Assembly: GCA_000620945.1 (NCBI GenBank) | Contig: KK211198.1 | Span: 730,120-794,119 of the forward strand | From: [Clostridium] viride DSM 6836 | GTDB taxonomy: Bacteria > Bacillota > Clostridia > Oscillospirales > Oscillospiraceae | Direction: 5' to 3' | Length of the DNA stretch: 64,000 bases | Shown: positions 26,058 through 33,336 of the stretch, one piece after another | Numbering within the stretch: position 1 is the first letter of the stretch | Layout of the letters: the number at the start of each line of letters is the position of its first letter | The notes under the pieces: model-generated | Databases searched by the model: none | What the model saw: only the letters and a program-made list of their open reading frames with translations | What the model was told of the DNA's origin: nothing | Program-made: the position numbers and the translations under genes

Positions 26058-26752
26058 TGGCCTCTCCTTTCCTCCAACATGTCAAGAAAGATGTTCCCAC
26101 TCTCTTGGGTCTTCTGGCTACCTCCACGAACAACGCCCCTGTCCTGCTCTGTTGATAGCCAGTTGTTGACGAATCGCAAGATGCCACTTTTGGTTTTCCG
26201 CCTGGATGGATTCGCAATAAGCCATCCTCGCATTGATCGTAGCTCCTGCATGATGTCAACAGCTGGGTACAGCTCTGACCATTCCCTTACCTGTTCTTCT
26301 GAAATCGGATGCTCTTTTCCTGTGTTGAGTGGGAGGGTTGCGACGGTATGCGTGGAGCCATCTGGCTCCGCGCTTTTACCATCTACATCTACATCCTCAT
26401 CCTCATTAACATCTACATTTACATCTACATCTACATCTACATTGGGTTCTGTTTCGGTTATGTTTTGCTTATCCTTTGCTTGCTTCTTGGTTTTGCTTTC
26501 GTTTGCGTTAGGTTCTTTTTCGGTTTTCGGTCTACCACCCTTTTTCCCGTTCTCATACTTGCGTTGGTTTGCGTCTAGGTTAGGCTTCATCAACATAAAC
26601 ATGGCAGCTGAAATACCGTTCAGTTTACGTTCGTTTCCATTTAACGCATAATCGCATATGGCAAGCAGGACGCTTGCTTGGTCCTTTTCTTTTAGTTCAG
26701 AAATGGCCTCGAAAAAAGACCTGTAAAATACAAATGAATCTCGGCTTTCCAT
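26054..26752 (-). CDS. Phage replication initiator-like protein, DUF6291
   Basis: The 232-residue protein has an N-terminal domain FVFYRSFFEAISELKEKDQASVLLAICDYALNG ... RKLNGISAAMFMLMKPNLDANQRKYENGKKGGRPK, recognisable as the DUF6291-type domain of phage replication proteins. An acidic, Val/Asp-alternating low-complexity linker follows (about residues 105-135), then a C-terminal helical domain (MQELRSMRGWLIANPSRRKTKSGILRFVNNWLS) like those of DnaD-related initiators. It probably binds the origin and works with the helicase-loader gene downstream. Confidence 0.82.
   Translation of the reverse strand: MESRDSFVFYRSFFEAISELKEKDQASVLLAICDYALNGNERKLNGISAAMFMLMKPNLDANQRKYENGKKGGRPKTEKEPNANESKTKKQAKDKQNITETEPNVDVDVDVNVDVNEDEDVDVDGKSAEPDGSTHTVATLPLNTGKEHPISEEQVREWSELYPAVDIMQELRSMRGWLIANPSRRKTKSGILRFVNNWLSTEQDRGVVRGGSQKTQESGNIFLDMLEERRGQ
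26383..26446. repeat. Hexamer microsatellite encoding Val-Asp repeat
   Basis: A run of ACATCT/ACATTT-type hexamers inside the replication gene encodes alternating Val-Asp/Asn residues in a linker. Likely length-variable. Confidence 0.75.
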
Positions 26753-26763
26753 AAATGTTCCCC

Positions 26764-27174
26764 CTAAAACGGAAGCTGCTCGGGATCTTCTGTCAGCTCA
26801 GCAAACTGATCCACCGGAGGCTGCGTGGTTGCGGGACTTGCCGCCGCACAGTTCATGGATGCCACATTCAGGTACTCCGCTATGAGTTCCTTATAGACCT
26901 TCCCGTTGTGTTCTCTGGACTCAATACGTCCAATGGCAAACACGGAATCCCCCTTGCGTGCCAGTGACAGGATAGAGGCAAGATTGTGCCACGCCTTTAC
27001 CTCGCACCAGATGGTATCTGGTTTCCCGTTCGGCTCGGCTGGCGGCCGTTTCCCCACCGCCAAACCGACTGAGCAAACCCTACTTTGGTTTTCCCCCACA
27101 AACCTTAGCTCTGCATCCCTGCCGCACATTCCGGCAATAAGGATTGAGCCATCCTGTAATTTCCCTTGTGCCAT
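26764..27174 (-). CDS. ssb: Single-stranded DNA-binding protein
   Basis: The 136-residue protein has an OB fold with VCSVGLAVGKRPPAEPNGKPDTIWCEVKAWHNLASILSLARKGDSVFAIGRIESREH and a flexible linker ending in DPEQLPF. The acidic/hydrophobic tip is the SSB partner-binding tail, here ending Leu-Pro-Phe. It lies between the RecT and replication genes and serves phage recombination and replication. Confidence 0.9.
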   Translation of the reverse strand: MAQGKLQDGSILIAGMCGRDAELRFVGENQSRVCSVGLAVGKRPPAEPNGKPDTIWCEVKAWHNLASILSLARKGDSVFAIGRIESREHNGKVYKELIAEYLNVASMNCAAASPATTQPPVDQFAELTEDPEQLPF

Positions 27175-27176
27175 AC

Positions 27177-28010
27177 TCAGCCCTCGGCGGGGGCCCCTGG
27201 GTCACCTATGATCTCCCCGGTCGCATCATCCACGGTGTAATCGTCTTCCTCAATATAGACCGTAGGAACAGAGTACATATCCTCGGACAGTTCGTGCTTG
27301 ATGATTTCATCCTGGGCAACCGCACGTACGAAGTCACTCTTCAGCGGTGCATATTTCAGCACCCTCTTGAGTACCGTCTTCTTCGCCATTTCCTCGAAGT
27401 TGGTCTGCCAGGGACCATTGCCAAAGGACTTACTGTATCTCTGTGCATGTGCTCGGATATCCTCCACACTCATGACTTCAAACCCGTAGCCACCGTCCTT
27501 CGTGCGATACTTAGCGTAAAAATATACCGGTTGCCCCCGGTTTTCCCGGGTGGGAACATGGGTTAATTCGTCCTTCTCAAGGCCAAAAGCATAGTCAAAC
27601 TTGTCATTTTCATATACCACGTTTGCCTGGATGGACACTACCTCACCAGATCGGTGCGCCAAGTCAATAAGCCCCTTATAACCAAGCTGGAACTGGCACT
27701 CCAGTACGCCCTTGTTTCGGAACGGAATGAGGTAAGCTTGTCCCAGGGGAGTGTTTGGCTCTACACCAAGTTGCGCCGCTGTCATCATGGCCCCAAGGAA
27801 GCTCTGGGGCGTGGTCTCCTGTAACTTACGGTTAGAGGATAGTGCTGATAAGGTGATGCGGGTGAAGCGTTCCGGGGTCATCACCGAAGGAAGCGCCTTG
27901 GCAATCTCCCCCTGCATCTTCTTTATGTAGTCCTGCATGGTAACGGGCTTATCCGTAGAGAGCGCTGTGCTGCGCTCGGCCGCCTTCTGAATTGCTTTCT
28001 CATTCGCCAT
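27177..28010 (-). CDS. recT: RecT single-strand annealing recombinase
   Basis: The 277-residue protein shows the RecT core: FTRITLSALSSNRKLQETTPQSFLGAMMTAAQLGVEPNTPLGQAYLIPFRNKG and ECQFQLGYKGLIDLAHRSGEVVSIQANVVYENDKF, then FEEMAKKTVLKRVLKYAP. It anneals complementary strands exposed by the YqaJ exonuclease encoded immediately upstream. Length is typical. Confidence 0.95.
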   Translation of the reverse strand: MANEKAIQKAAERSTALSTDKPVTMQDYIKKMQGEIAKALPSVMTPERFTRITLSALSSNRKLQETTPQSFLGAMMTAAQLGVEPNTPLGQAYLIPFRNKGVLECQFQLGYKGLIDLAHRSGEVVSIQANVVYENDKFDYAFGLEKDELTHVPTRENRGQPVYFYAKYRTKDGGYGFEVMSVEDIRAHAQRYSKSFGNGPWQTNFEEMAKKTVLKRVLKYAPLKSDFVRAVAQDEIIKHELSEDMYSVPTVYIEEDDYTVDDATGEIIGDPGAPAEG

Positions 28011-28011
28011 A

Positions 28012-28959
28012 TTATTTGGCCTCCTTCACGTTGAATCTTCTGAATCGACTTTCCTTCCAGTAAGCATCCGCAATGATGTGCGGATGGTCTGCAAGGAAGC
28101 TCTTTGCATCAAATGTCCGCTTGACCTGGGGCTTCCACGTTACCATAAAGGCACCACAGTACCCGGTTTCACGTTCTCCAAGGTCTAGCATGAGCGTCTG
28201 CTTCACCTGCTCCAGCTGTTTATCCAGCTCCTTAATTTGTTCTTGTAGCTCCCGGTATTCCCGAAGCAAGGCTTCTCGACCAAAGAGCTCTACGCCACAA
28301 TCCTCAGCTTCTGCATAAACGGTTTCCAAGGCATTGGTCGTAGCGGTAATTCCATCCACAGGCGGTGGGGTGTCTTCCTGGACAAACTTCCAGAAGGTCT
28401 CCTCCTGCTCCATAAGTGCTGCAATTTCCTCTTTGTCTCGCTCAATGACAAAGTGGTAGAAACCTTGGTTAAGCACCAACACACCGAGATACCAACGGTC
28501 AGCACCGGTAACTGCCATATAATGCACGCACTGGACATAGTAAGTAGGTGGGAACTCCCCATTCTTGAACTTCTTTAGGTTCATGATGCTGGTGGTTTTA
28601 CACTCAAGCCCAGCGTTCTCCCCAATCACCCAGCGGTCAATATCTGCATGAGCAAAGGGGTACTGTGGGTTATACAGCATGGCCTTTTCGCGGCGCACTC
28701 GCTTCCCGGTTGCCTCACAAAAGCGTGAAGCAACGTAACCCTCTAAGTCTCTCCCCAGCCGCATGGATTCATTTTCAGGCTTGGCCGGTAGCTTCCCTGT
28801 TTTATCCGCCCATACGGAAAAGGGAGAGTCGTACTGGTTGAGACCAATGATCGCCGCAGCATCCGAACCACCAATGCTATATTTCCTCCACTTCAGCCAC
28901 TCTTCCCTGTCCATATTGGCAGTAGAAACCCGGATGATATTCTTGATCATCCTCAGCAC
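28012..28959 (-). CDS. YqaJ-type phage exonuclease
   Basis: The 315-residue protein has the YqaJ/lambda-exonuclease core: WLKWRKYSIGGSDAAAIIGLNQYDSPFSVWADKTG (about 20-55), then the acidic metal residues in YPFAHADIDRWVIGENAGLECKTTS (D ... E-x-K), and YYVQCVHYMAVTGADRWYLGVL. A C-terminal helical segment has KELDKQLEQVKQTLMLDLGE. It resects DNA ends for RecT. Its first two bases overlap the preceding gene stop; the true start may be the MDREEW Met some seventeen residues in. Confidence 0.92.
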   Translation of the reverse strand: MLRMIKNIIRVSTANMDREEWLKWRKYSIGGSDAAAIIGLNQYDSPFSVWADKTGKLPAKPENESMRLGRDLEGYVASRFCEATGKRVRREKAMLYNPQYPFAHADIDRWVIGENAGLECKTTSIMNLKKFKNGEFPPTYYVQCVHYMAVTGADRWYLGVLVLNQGFYHFVIERDKEEIAALMEQEETFWKFVQEDTPPPVDGITATTNALETVYAEAEDCGVELFGREALLREYRELQEQIKELDKQLEQVKQTLMLDLGERETGYCGAFMVTWKPQVKRTFDAKSFLADHPHIIADAYWKESRFRRFNVKEAK

Positions 28960-29156
28960 ACCTCCTCAAAGAAGGAGATAGCGGGTGCAATGTATAAGTA
29001 CTCCTGATCCTCCGGGTGGATGCAGTCTCGGTGCACTAGTGAACCATCCACATCCGCCACCAGATCATAGCGGTACACTTCGCCACCACATTCGGGGCAA
29101 TAAGTAAGCGGATCTTCTGCCTGGGCATCCCGAAAGATACCAATTCTATAAATCAT
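28953..29156 (-). CDS. Small phage protein with CPEC motif
   Basis: The 67-residue protein reads MIYRIGIFRDAQAEDPLTYCPECGGEVYRYDLVADVDG. The CPEC and a later HRDC/HPED suggest half a zinc ribbon. It overlaps the exonuclease start by seven bases. Hypothetical. Confidence 0.65.
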   Translation of the reverse strand: MIYRIGIFRDAQAEDPLTYCPECGGEVYRYDLVADVDGSLVHRDCIHPEDQEYLYIAPAISFFEEVC

Positions 29157-29168
29157 TGCGCCCCCTCC

Positions 29169-29414
29169 TTACAAACATTTAGAAAATACTTTCACGCAAT
29201 CCTCGCAAAGTGTTACTGACCAATGGGTCACCAGGCGTCTTGCCGCACCACAAGCAGCGCACCCAGGCTTATATCTTTTCAAGACGATACTTTCGCCGTC
29301 CATGTAGATTTCAAGCGGATCCTTTTCGTTAATATTCAGAGTGAGGCGAAGCTCCTTGGGGAGCGTAATACGCCCAAGATCATCCACAGGCCGTACAATT
29401 CCGGTTGCTTTCAT
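29169..29414 (-). CDS. AbrB/SpoVT-type transcriptional regulator with Cys-rich tail
   Basis: Read from the Met at about 29414, the 81-residue protein has a swapped-hairpin AbrB DNA-binding domain (MKATGIVRPVDDLGRITLPKELRLTLNINEKDPLEIYMDGESIVLKRY). A C-terminal CAACGAAR ... LCEDCVKVF follows, giving two CxxC pairs that could bind zinc. AbrB-like proteins with this tail are common in clostridial prophages. It likely tunes early phage transcription. Confidence 0.85.
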   Translation of the reverse strand: MKATGIVRPVDDLGRITLPKELRLTLNINEKDPLEIYMDGESIVLKRYKPGCAACGAARRLVTHWSVTLCEDCVKVFSKCL

Positions 29415-29453
29415 ACTTGACAAATCCTTTCGTATCCCTGATAATCAGGGCGT

Positions 29454-29639
29454 CTATATCGCTTTGCCGTCTTCGGGACCCCCATCCCGAGGCGGCTTTT
29501 TTCTTTTCTGAAACTCGCACTTTGGGCATATGTAGGACTTATCACTCCTTCCTACCCGTGATACGTTCCATACCCTTCCGCACGTACGGCATGCGCGATA
29601 GCGCTTGTCCACATCTAAAATCCTGCCAGCCATTGGCAC
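29454..29639 (-). CDS. Small zinc-ribbon-like phage protein
   Basis: The 61-residue protein has two CxxC pairs, CRTCGRVW and CPKCEFQKRKK, giving a classic zinc-ribbon spacing with a basic end. It starts at MPMAGR or two residues later and overlaps the upstream membrane gene by 25 bases. Hypothetical nucleic-acid binder. Confidence 0.65.
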   Translation of the reverse strand: MPMAGRILDVDKRYRACRTCGRVWNVSRVGRSDKSYICPKCEFQKRKKPPRDGGPEDGKAI

Positions 29640-29791
29640 ACCACGAAGACAGAAAACAGTACGATAGAGACCTCAATAGCCTTGGTTGCCCTGGTTAGAT
29701 TGCGCCGGCGCTTGGCCCATCGTTTCTTCTGCGCGGTGTCGTGGTTACGCTTGAGCATTTTGTAGCAGTCGTAGTTGTCGATTGATTGCAT
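29615..29791 (-). CDS. Small single-span membrane protein
   Basis: The 58-residue protein starts MQSIDNYDCYKMLKRNHD, has a strongly basic middle (KKRWAKRRRNLTRATK) and one hydrophobic segment (AIEVSIVLFSVFVVCQWLAG) at the C-terminus. AAGGAG precedes the ATG. Too short for most gene finders but well supported by its ribosome site. Function unknown. Confidence 0.6.
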   Translation of the reverse strand: MQSIDNYDCYKMLKRNHDTAQKKRWAKRRRNLTRATKAIEVSIVLFSVFVVCQWLAGF

Positions 29792-29817
29792 GGGGAGCTC
29801 CTTTCTAGATCAGTTCC

Positions 29818-30030
29818 TTAACAAGGTTTGGTTCTTCCTGCAATTTCTCCGCGCAGGAAGCGATTAAATGCATCTTCAGGAATTATGTAGACAAAGCGGT
29901 TTGACTTGGTCTTGAAGCAAGTACCTACAGGAAATGTTCCGTCTCGCAAGCCTTGCTCAATGGTAGCTGTTCCCCTTCCAAGGATGCGACCAGCCTCCCT
30001 AGGTGAGATTACTTTCTTAACTTGATTCAT
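29818..30030 (-). CDS. Excisionase-like helix-turn-helix protein
   Basis: The 70-residue protein reads MNQVKKVISPREAGRILGRGTATIEQGLRDGTFPVGTCFKTKSNRFVYIIPEDAFNRFLRG, a winged MerR/Xis-type fold with SPREAGRILG as recognition-helix region. It follows the Cro-like gene in the early operon. It may be a regulator or the excisionase partner of the integrase. Confidence 0.75.
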   Translation of the reverse strand: MNQVKKVISPREAGRILGRGTATIEQGLRDGTFPVGTCFKTKSNRFVYIIPEDAFNRFLRGEIAGRTKPC

Positions 30031-30040
30031 GGGTGCCTCC

Positions 30041-30229
30041 TCACTCCATCATTTCTTCAATTGTCTTTCCGAAATAGTCAGCAACTCTTTTTGCGTGTTC
30101 TAAGAGAGGCTGCCGACCTTCTCGCCAATTCTGAACAGTGGTTGCGTGGACTTTTAAATCGCGAGAAAGTCTATAATTAGTGACACACTTTTCTTTTTGA
30201 AGCTTAATTAGGTTCTCAGAAAATGGCAA
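30041..30229 (-). CDS. Cro-like repressor
   Basis: The 62-residue protein begins MPFSENLIKLQKEKCVTNYRLSRDLKVHATTVQNWREGRQPLLEHAKRVADYFGKTIEEMME, an HTH_3 domain over nearly its whole length. It is divergent from, and clearly related to, the CI-like protein at 30437 (same NYxL..DLxVH.TT..NW.EG core), a typical lysis-lysogeny pair. First gene of the leftward early operon. Confidence 0.88.
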   Translation of the reverse strand: MPFSENLIKLQKEKCVTNYRLSRDLKVHATTVQNWREGRQPLLEHAKRVADYFGKTIEEMME

Positions 30230-30436
30230 AGTTTCACCCCCTCTCTATTGACACAATTAGAATATTGTGATAGTCTAATTATATAGATTATTAGATTATA
30301 TCTAGTGTGCAATCGAGATTTTGCCATCTCGTGTGCATTTTGTTCTTGCCTATCACATGTTCTAGTTTAGTCTAATTTAGTCTATTTGTCAATTCAGCAT
30401 CAGAAATAACTAGAACAAATTAGAGGTGTCGTTTTT
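30230..30436. promoter_or_regulatory. Lysis-lysogeny switch region with AATTAGA operators
   Basis: This AT-rich spacer between Cro- and CI-like genes repeats AATTAGA/TCTAATT many times. One pair forms an inverted repeat about 30254-30280; others cluster at 30288-30300 and 30361-30385. Two candidate promoters face each other: leftward TTGACA (30392-30387), 17-bp spacer, TAAACT (30369-30364); and rightward TTGACA (30248-30253), 17-bp spacer, TAGTCT (30271-30276). Operators overlap both. If both are used, the transcripts converge across about 90 bp. Confidence 0.6.
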
Positions 30437-30808
30437 ATGGATTTTGCACAAGTGCTTCAAAAACTTATGGATGAGAGAGGGTTGAGCAACTATCAGTTAG
30501 CTAAAGACCTAGATGTCCACCCGACAACGATCACGAATTGGCTAGAAGGAAAAACTCCGCGAAAAAAGACGCAGTTGCAATTAGCAGACTACTTCCGTGT
30601 GTCAGTTCCCTTTCTTATGGGTGAAGAACAAAAACCGCCCACCCTTACAAAGAAGGATGAGCAAAGCGTAAGTGAAGACTATATAAAGGCTGCCTTTTGG
30701 GGCGGCGACAAGGATCTCTCTAAAGAGGACTTAGATGAAATGTGGAATGATGTTCGAAAATTTGCAGACTTTGTGAAAGCGGAAAAGAAGAAGAAAAAGG
30801 GGTTGTAA
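30437..30808 (+). CDS. CI-like phage repressor
   Basis: The 123-residue protein has an N-terminal HTH_3 domain (FAQVLQKLMDERGLSNYQLAKDLDVHPTTITNWLEGKTPRKKTQLQLADYFRVSVPFLMG). A short acidic/basic C-terminal tail ends KAEKKKKKG. It lacks a LexA-like autocleavage peptidase domain. That fits the adjacent ImmA-type metalloprotease, which inactivates such short repressors after DNA damage in ICEBs1-like switches. TTAGAGGTG precedes the ATG. Confidence 0.9.
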   Translation: MDFAQVLQKLMDERGLSNYQLAKDLDVHPTTITNWLEGKTPRKKTQLQLADYFRVSVPFLMGEEQKPPTLTKKDEQSVSEDYIKAAFWGGDKDLSKEDLDEMWNDVRKFADFVKAEKKKKKGL

Positions 30809-30809
30809 A

Positions 30810-31241
30810 ATGGTAAATACTCTTGATCTTTATTCTTTTGCAGAGAACAGTGGAATCGATGTGTACTGGTTTTCGCTTGACCGTACGGAATCCCTTTCCT
30901 TCATGGATGAAGACGGCAGTTGTTATATTGCAATGGATCCATGGTCGCACCGTTCTATTAGTGAAGAAACAGTCAAACTAGCCCACGAGCTAGGTCATTG
31001 TATGACCGGCAGTTTTTACAACCAATACGCCACGTTTGATAATAGAAAGAGGCATGAAAATAGAGCTGATAAGTGGGCGATTGAACATACGATCAGCGCG
31101 GAAGAACTACATAGGGCCATTCAAAATGGCCTTGTAGAAATATGGTCCTTAGCGGAGCATTTTGGTGTAACCGAGGAATTTATGAAAAAAGCCGTATGCT
31201 ATTACACATACGGCAACCTAAATATAGATCTGTATTTTTGA
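30810..31241 (+). CDS. ImmA/IrrE-family metalloprotease
   Basis: The 143-residue protein has the zinc-protease motif KLAHELGHCMTGSFYNQY (HExxH type: HELGH) and a downstream ENRADKWAIEHT block supplying the third ligand. ImmA of ICEBs1 cleaves its cognate ImmR repressor on induction; the neighbour at 30437 is the presumed target. The genes are one base apart, so they are co-transcribed. Confidence 0.93.
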   Translation: MVNTLDLYSFAENSGIDVYWFSLDRTESLSFMDEDGSCYIAMDPWSHRSISEETVKLAHELGHCMTGSFYNQYATFDNRKRHENRADKWAIEHTISAEELHRAIQNGLVEIWSLAEHFGVTEEFMKKAVCYYTYGNLNIDLYF

Positions 31242-31265
31242 ACATTTAATAAGGAGGAATTTCCT

Positions 31266-31625
31266 TTGAATCTTAAATACTCCTTTAATAATTTTAGAGA
31301 AAATTATGTGATTAAAAAAGCAAGAAATACTAAGCTACCTCATTTTGAGGATTCTCCCAGTGTAAGAAAAAAGATAATATTTTCAGGTAGAATACAAAAT
31401 GTTGGCTTTAGGTTGGAAACTTATGAATTAGCAAAGCGGCTAAATCTCACGGGTTGGGTTAAAAACAGAAATGATAAAAAAGTTGAATGCGAAATACAGG
31501 GACAAGACCTAAAAATCGCTTTTTTAATTAAACATTTGTACTCCTTAAAAAGAGCATCAGTAAGTGATGTGGAAATTAATGAACTAGAATTTTCGGATTG
31601 TGAAAAAAGCTTTATTATAAAATGA
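31266..31625 (+). CDS. Acylphosphatase (prophage cargo)
   Basis: The 119-residue protein starts at a TTG preceded by AAGGAGG. After a 35-residue extension it has a full acylphosphatase domain: KIIFSGRIQNVGFRLETYELAKRLNLTGWVKNRNDKKVECEIQG. The catalytic Arg of GFR and the Asn of GWVKN are present. Acylphosphatases hydrolyse carboxyl-phosphate bonds such as acetyl phosphate and 1,3-bisphosphoglycerate. The N-terminal extension is longer than the about 90-residue family standard. The gene is AT-rich, lies between ImmA and the integrase, and is not a usual phage gene. Confidence 0.9.
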   Translation: MNLKYSFNNFRENYVIKKARNTKLPHFEDSPSVRKKIIFSGRIQNVGFRLETYELAKRLNLTGWVKNRNDKKVECEIQGQDLKIAFLIKHLYSLKRASVSDVEINELEFSDCEKSFIIK

Positions 31626-31643
31626 GCAAAAAAATAAATAAAA

Positions 31644-31676
31644 CCGCCCCTGGTGCTGTAACACCAAGAGCGGTTA
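31644..31676. other. Hairpin before integrase
   Basis: AACCGC..TGGTG and CACCA..GCGGTT form a stem across the CTGTAA loop in the integrase leader. On the minus strand it is followed by a T-rich run; on the plus strand it may structure the integrase leader. Similar hairpins precede integrases in other Firmicute prophages (from memory, not checked). Confidence 0.45.
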
Positions 31677-31712
31677 TGAGGGGTGATAAGTATGCTATAG
31701 GAGGAGTTTGCA

Positions 31713-32786
31713 ATGGGAAAAACACATGCATCGCCGGGCGATGGGACGTTGCGGCAACGAAAAGATGGGTTGTGGGAGTATCGTGCCATTGTCGGCGAGG
31801 ACTCTTTTGGAAACCCCATCAGAAAATCCTTTTACTCAAGAGACAAAAGCGGGGCCAAGGCTAAAAGGGCTTACAAGGACTATCTTGCAAAAACTGAAGA
31901 CGAACTATCGAAAATTTGCACCATGGCACAGTGGGCACCAGAGTGGCTGAAAGTATACAAAAGGGATCGTGTTAGTTGGGGAACGTATAGCGAGTACGAA
32001 ATTATAATAAGGACAGCTATCGTTCCTTCGATTGGACATGTAAAGCTTGGGGACCTGCGACCCGCTCACATAGAAAAACTAATGAATTCCGTTTCCGAGT
32101 TCTCCCTGAGCAGAAAGAAAAAAGTTCGCTTTTTAATAAAAGCAATATTGGATAGCGCTGTAGAAAACGGGTATTGTAGAAAAAATGTTGCCCTGAACAC
32201 AAAGATTGAAAAGCCTGCTCCGCGCGAGGTCCAAATTTTCTGCAAAGAAGATGTCCACATAATACTCAATCACTGTGGAGAACACCCATTCGGAACAGCT
32301 ATAAAGCTTATGCTCCTTACCGGAATGAGACGCGGTGAACTATGTGCTCTCAGATGGTTTGATATTGATATGGCTCAACGGATCATCACTGTCAGACATG
32401 CTCTTCGTCGTGTTGAGAATGGAGAAGAAATTGGGCCAACCAAAAACAAGCGAAACAGAGTCATCCCTATTTCCGATGAATTGTCAGACCTATTGAATCA
32501 GCTACCAAAGAGTAGCGAGTTTGTCATAAACAATAGCGGAAATGGCGCCAAGTTATCTTGGTTCCGTAGTCAATACGATAACTTCTTCAAAACTATTCCA
32601 AGTGTTGAAAAGAAGACTTCTCACAAATTGAGACACACCTTTGCATCTTATCTGCTTAACTCAGGTGCCAACATTAGAGTTGTTCAAGAAATACTCGGCC
32701 ATTCAGATATCGCTATGACTCAAATATATACTCACGTTGATGTCGACGGGCTCAAAAAATCAATCGCAAAACTAAAATTCTCATGA
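31713..32786 (+). CDS. int: Phage tyrosine integrase
   Basis: The 357-residue protein has an N-terminal AP2-like arm-binding domain ([30 protein letters not shown]), a SAM-like core-binding domain (about 65-155) and a catalytic domain with [15 protein letters not shown] (Arg), [15 protein letters not shown] (His-x-x-Arg), [16 protein letters not shown] (His and the nucleophile Tyr). AGGAGG precedes the ATG. It catalyses integration into and excision from the chromosome; the adjacent tRNA-Leu is a plausible target. Confidence 0.96.
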   Translation: MGKTHASPGDGTLRQRKDGLWEYRAIVGEDSFGNPIRKSFYSRDKSGAKAKRAYKDYLAKTEDELSKICTMAQWAPEWLKVYKRDRVSWGTYSEYEIIIRTAIVPSIGHVKLGDLRPAHIEKLMNSVSEFSLSRKKKVRFLIKAILDSAVENGYCRKNVALNTKIEKPAPREVQIFCKEDVHIILNHCGEHPFGTAIKLMLLTGMRRGELCALRWFDIDMAQRIITVRHALRRVENGEEIGPTKNKRNRVIPISDELSDLLNQLPKSSEFVINNSGNGAKLSWFRSQYDNFFKTIPSVEKKTSHKLRHTFASYLLNSGANIRVVQEILGHSDIAMTQIYTHVDVDGLKKSIAKLKFS

Positions 32787-32799
32787 CTTTCCACCCAAA

Positions 32800-32835
32800 T
32801 CATACCCCAACTCATACCCCAACTCATACCCCAAC
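32800..32835. repeat. Three perfect 12-bp direct repeats after int
   Basis: TCATACCCCAAC occurs three times head-to-tail immediately downstream of the integrase stop. Such phased short repeats next to an integrase are typical of arm-type integrase or excisionase binding sites; this role is inferred. They mark the right prophage end. Confidence 0.8.
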
Positions 32836-32900
32836 AGGGCGATTTTTTCAGGGGTAAACCAATGTTTTTAAACATTTTGCAAAAATAATAAAGAACAAGA

Positions 32901-32936
32901 AAAAACCCTGTAACCGTTGAGATTACAGGGTTTTTT
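32901..32936 (-). terminator. Bidirectional terminator after tRNA-Leu
   Basis: AAAAACCCTGTAA/TTACAGGGTTTTT stem with flanking A and T runs; serves leftward tRNA-Leu transcription and possibly the rightward integrase. Confidence 0.8.
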
Positions 32937-32939
32937 GTT

Positions 32940-33023
32940 TGGTGCGGACGAAGTGACTTGAACACTCACGGGAACCCCACTAGAGCCTAAATCTAGCGCG
33001 TCTGCCAATTCCGCCACGTCCGC
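32940..33023 (-). tRNA. tRNA-Leu (TAG)
   Basis: An 84-nt class II cloverleaf with encoded CCA has acceptor GCGGACG, anticodon loop TTTAGGC (anticodon TAG), a long variable arm and a T arm with GTTCAAGTC. It reads CUA/CUN leucine codons. Its 3' end points to the integrase, the arrangement expected for a tRNA used as attachment site, though no second copy of its 3' end was found at the left end. Confidence 0.95.
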
Positions 33024-33266
33024 AGATGGAAACGGCAGAGCTTCCTCTGCCAAAGGTTTTCCAGAAACGCCGTTTCATTCTATCATAGAAAAGCAAAAAA
33101 GGCAATGATTTGCTGTTGCGCTTCCCTTGACAAAGATCTGCTTGGATAACCTGTTCTATTTTATCTCATAGTGCCTTCGCTGTCAAGCCCACATTCTACG
33201 TAGCCTCCACATTGTGCTTGACCATTTCATGCCGAAAGACAACGAAAGAAATCGAAATAATTCCTC

Positions 33267-33319
33267 TTGACAAGGAATCCTCGAAAGACTATAATCATCA
33301 AATGAATAAACCGTTCATT
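33267..33319 (+). promoter_or_regulatory. Promoter and operator of TetR/efflux operon
   Basis: A perfect TTGACA (33267-33272), 17-bp spacer and TATAAT (33290-33295) is followed at the expected start site by the inverted repeat AATGAA-N7-TTCATT (33301-33319). The repeat sits where the adjacent TetR protein could block transcription, suggesting autoregulation. The preceding 33024-33266 holds no gene. Confidence 0.85.
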
Positions 33320-33336
33320 CAAAAAGAGGTGATTCC

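Larger units (their letters stand above)
2040..32850. mobile_element. PBSX-like contractile-tail prophage
   Basis: A continuous phage gene order is present: lysis, fibre, baseplate, LysM hub, tape measure, tail chaperones, tube, sheath, connectors, capsid, scaffold, Mu F-like head protein, portal, terminase, recombination and replication genes, Cro/CI/ImmA switch and tyrosine integrase. The tail module matches the Bacillus PBSX xkd order. All structural genes read leftwards; CI, ImmA, acylphosphatase and integrase read rightwards. The right edge is placed between the integrase stop and tRNA-Leu, the left edge near the late terminator. No direct repeat flanking the element was identified, so the ends are uncertain by up to about 2 kb on the left. 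One nonsense codon (tape measure) suggests it may be defective. Confidence 0.93.

Noticed and set aside
32940-33023. tRNA-Leu 3' end as proven attachment site
   Set aside because: A second copy of its 3' end was looked for in 1-2100 and not found, so it stays a suggestion only.
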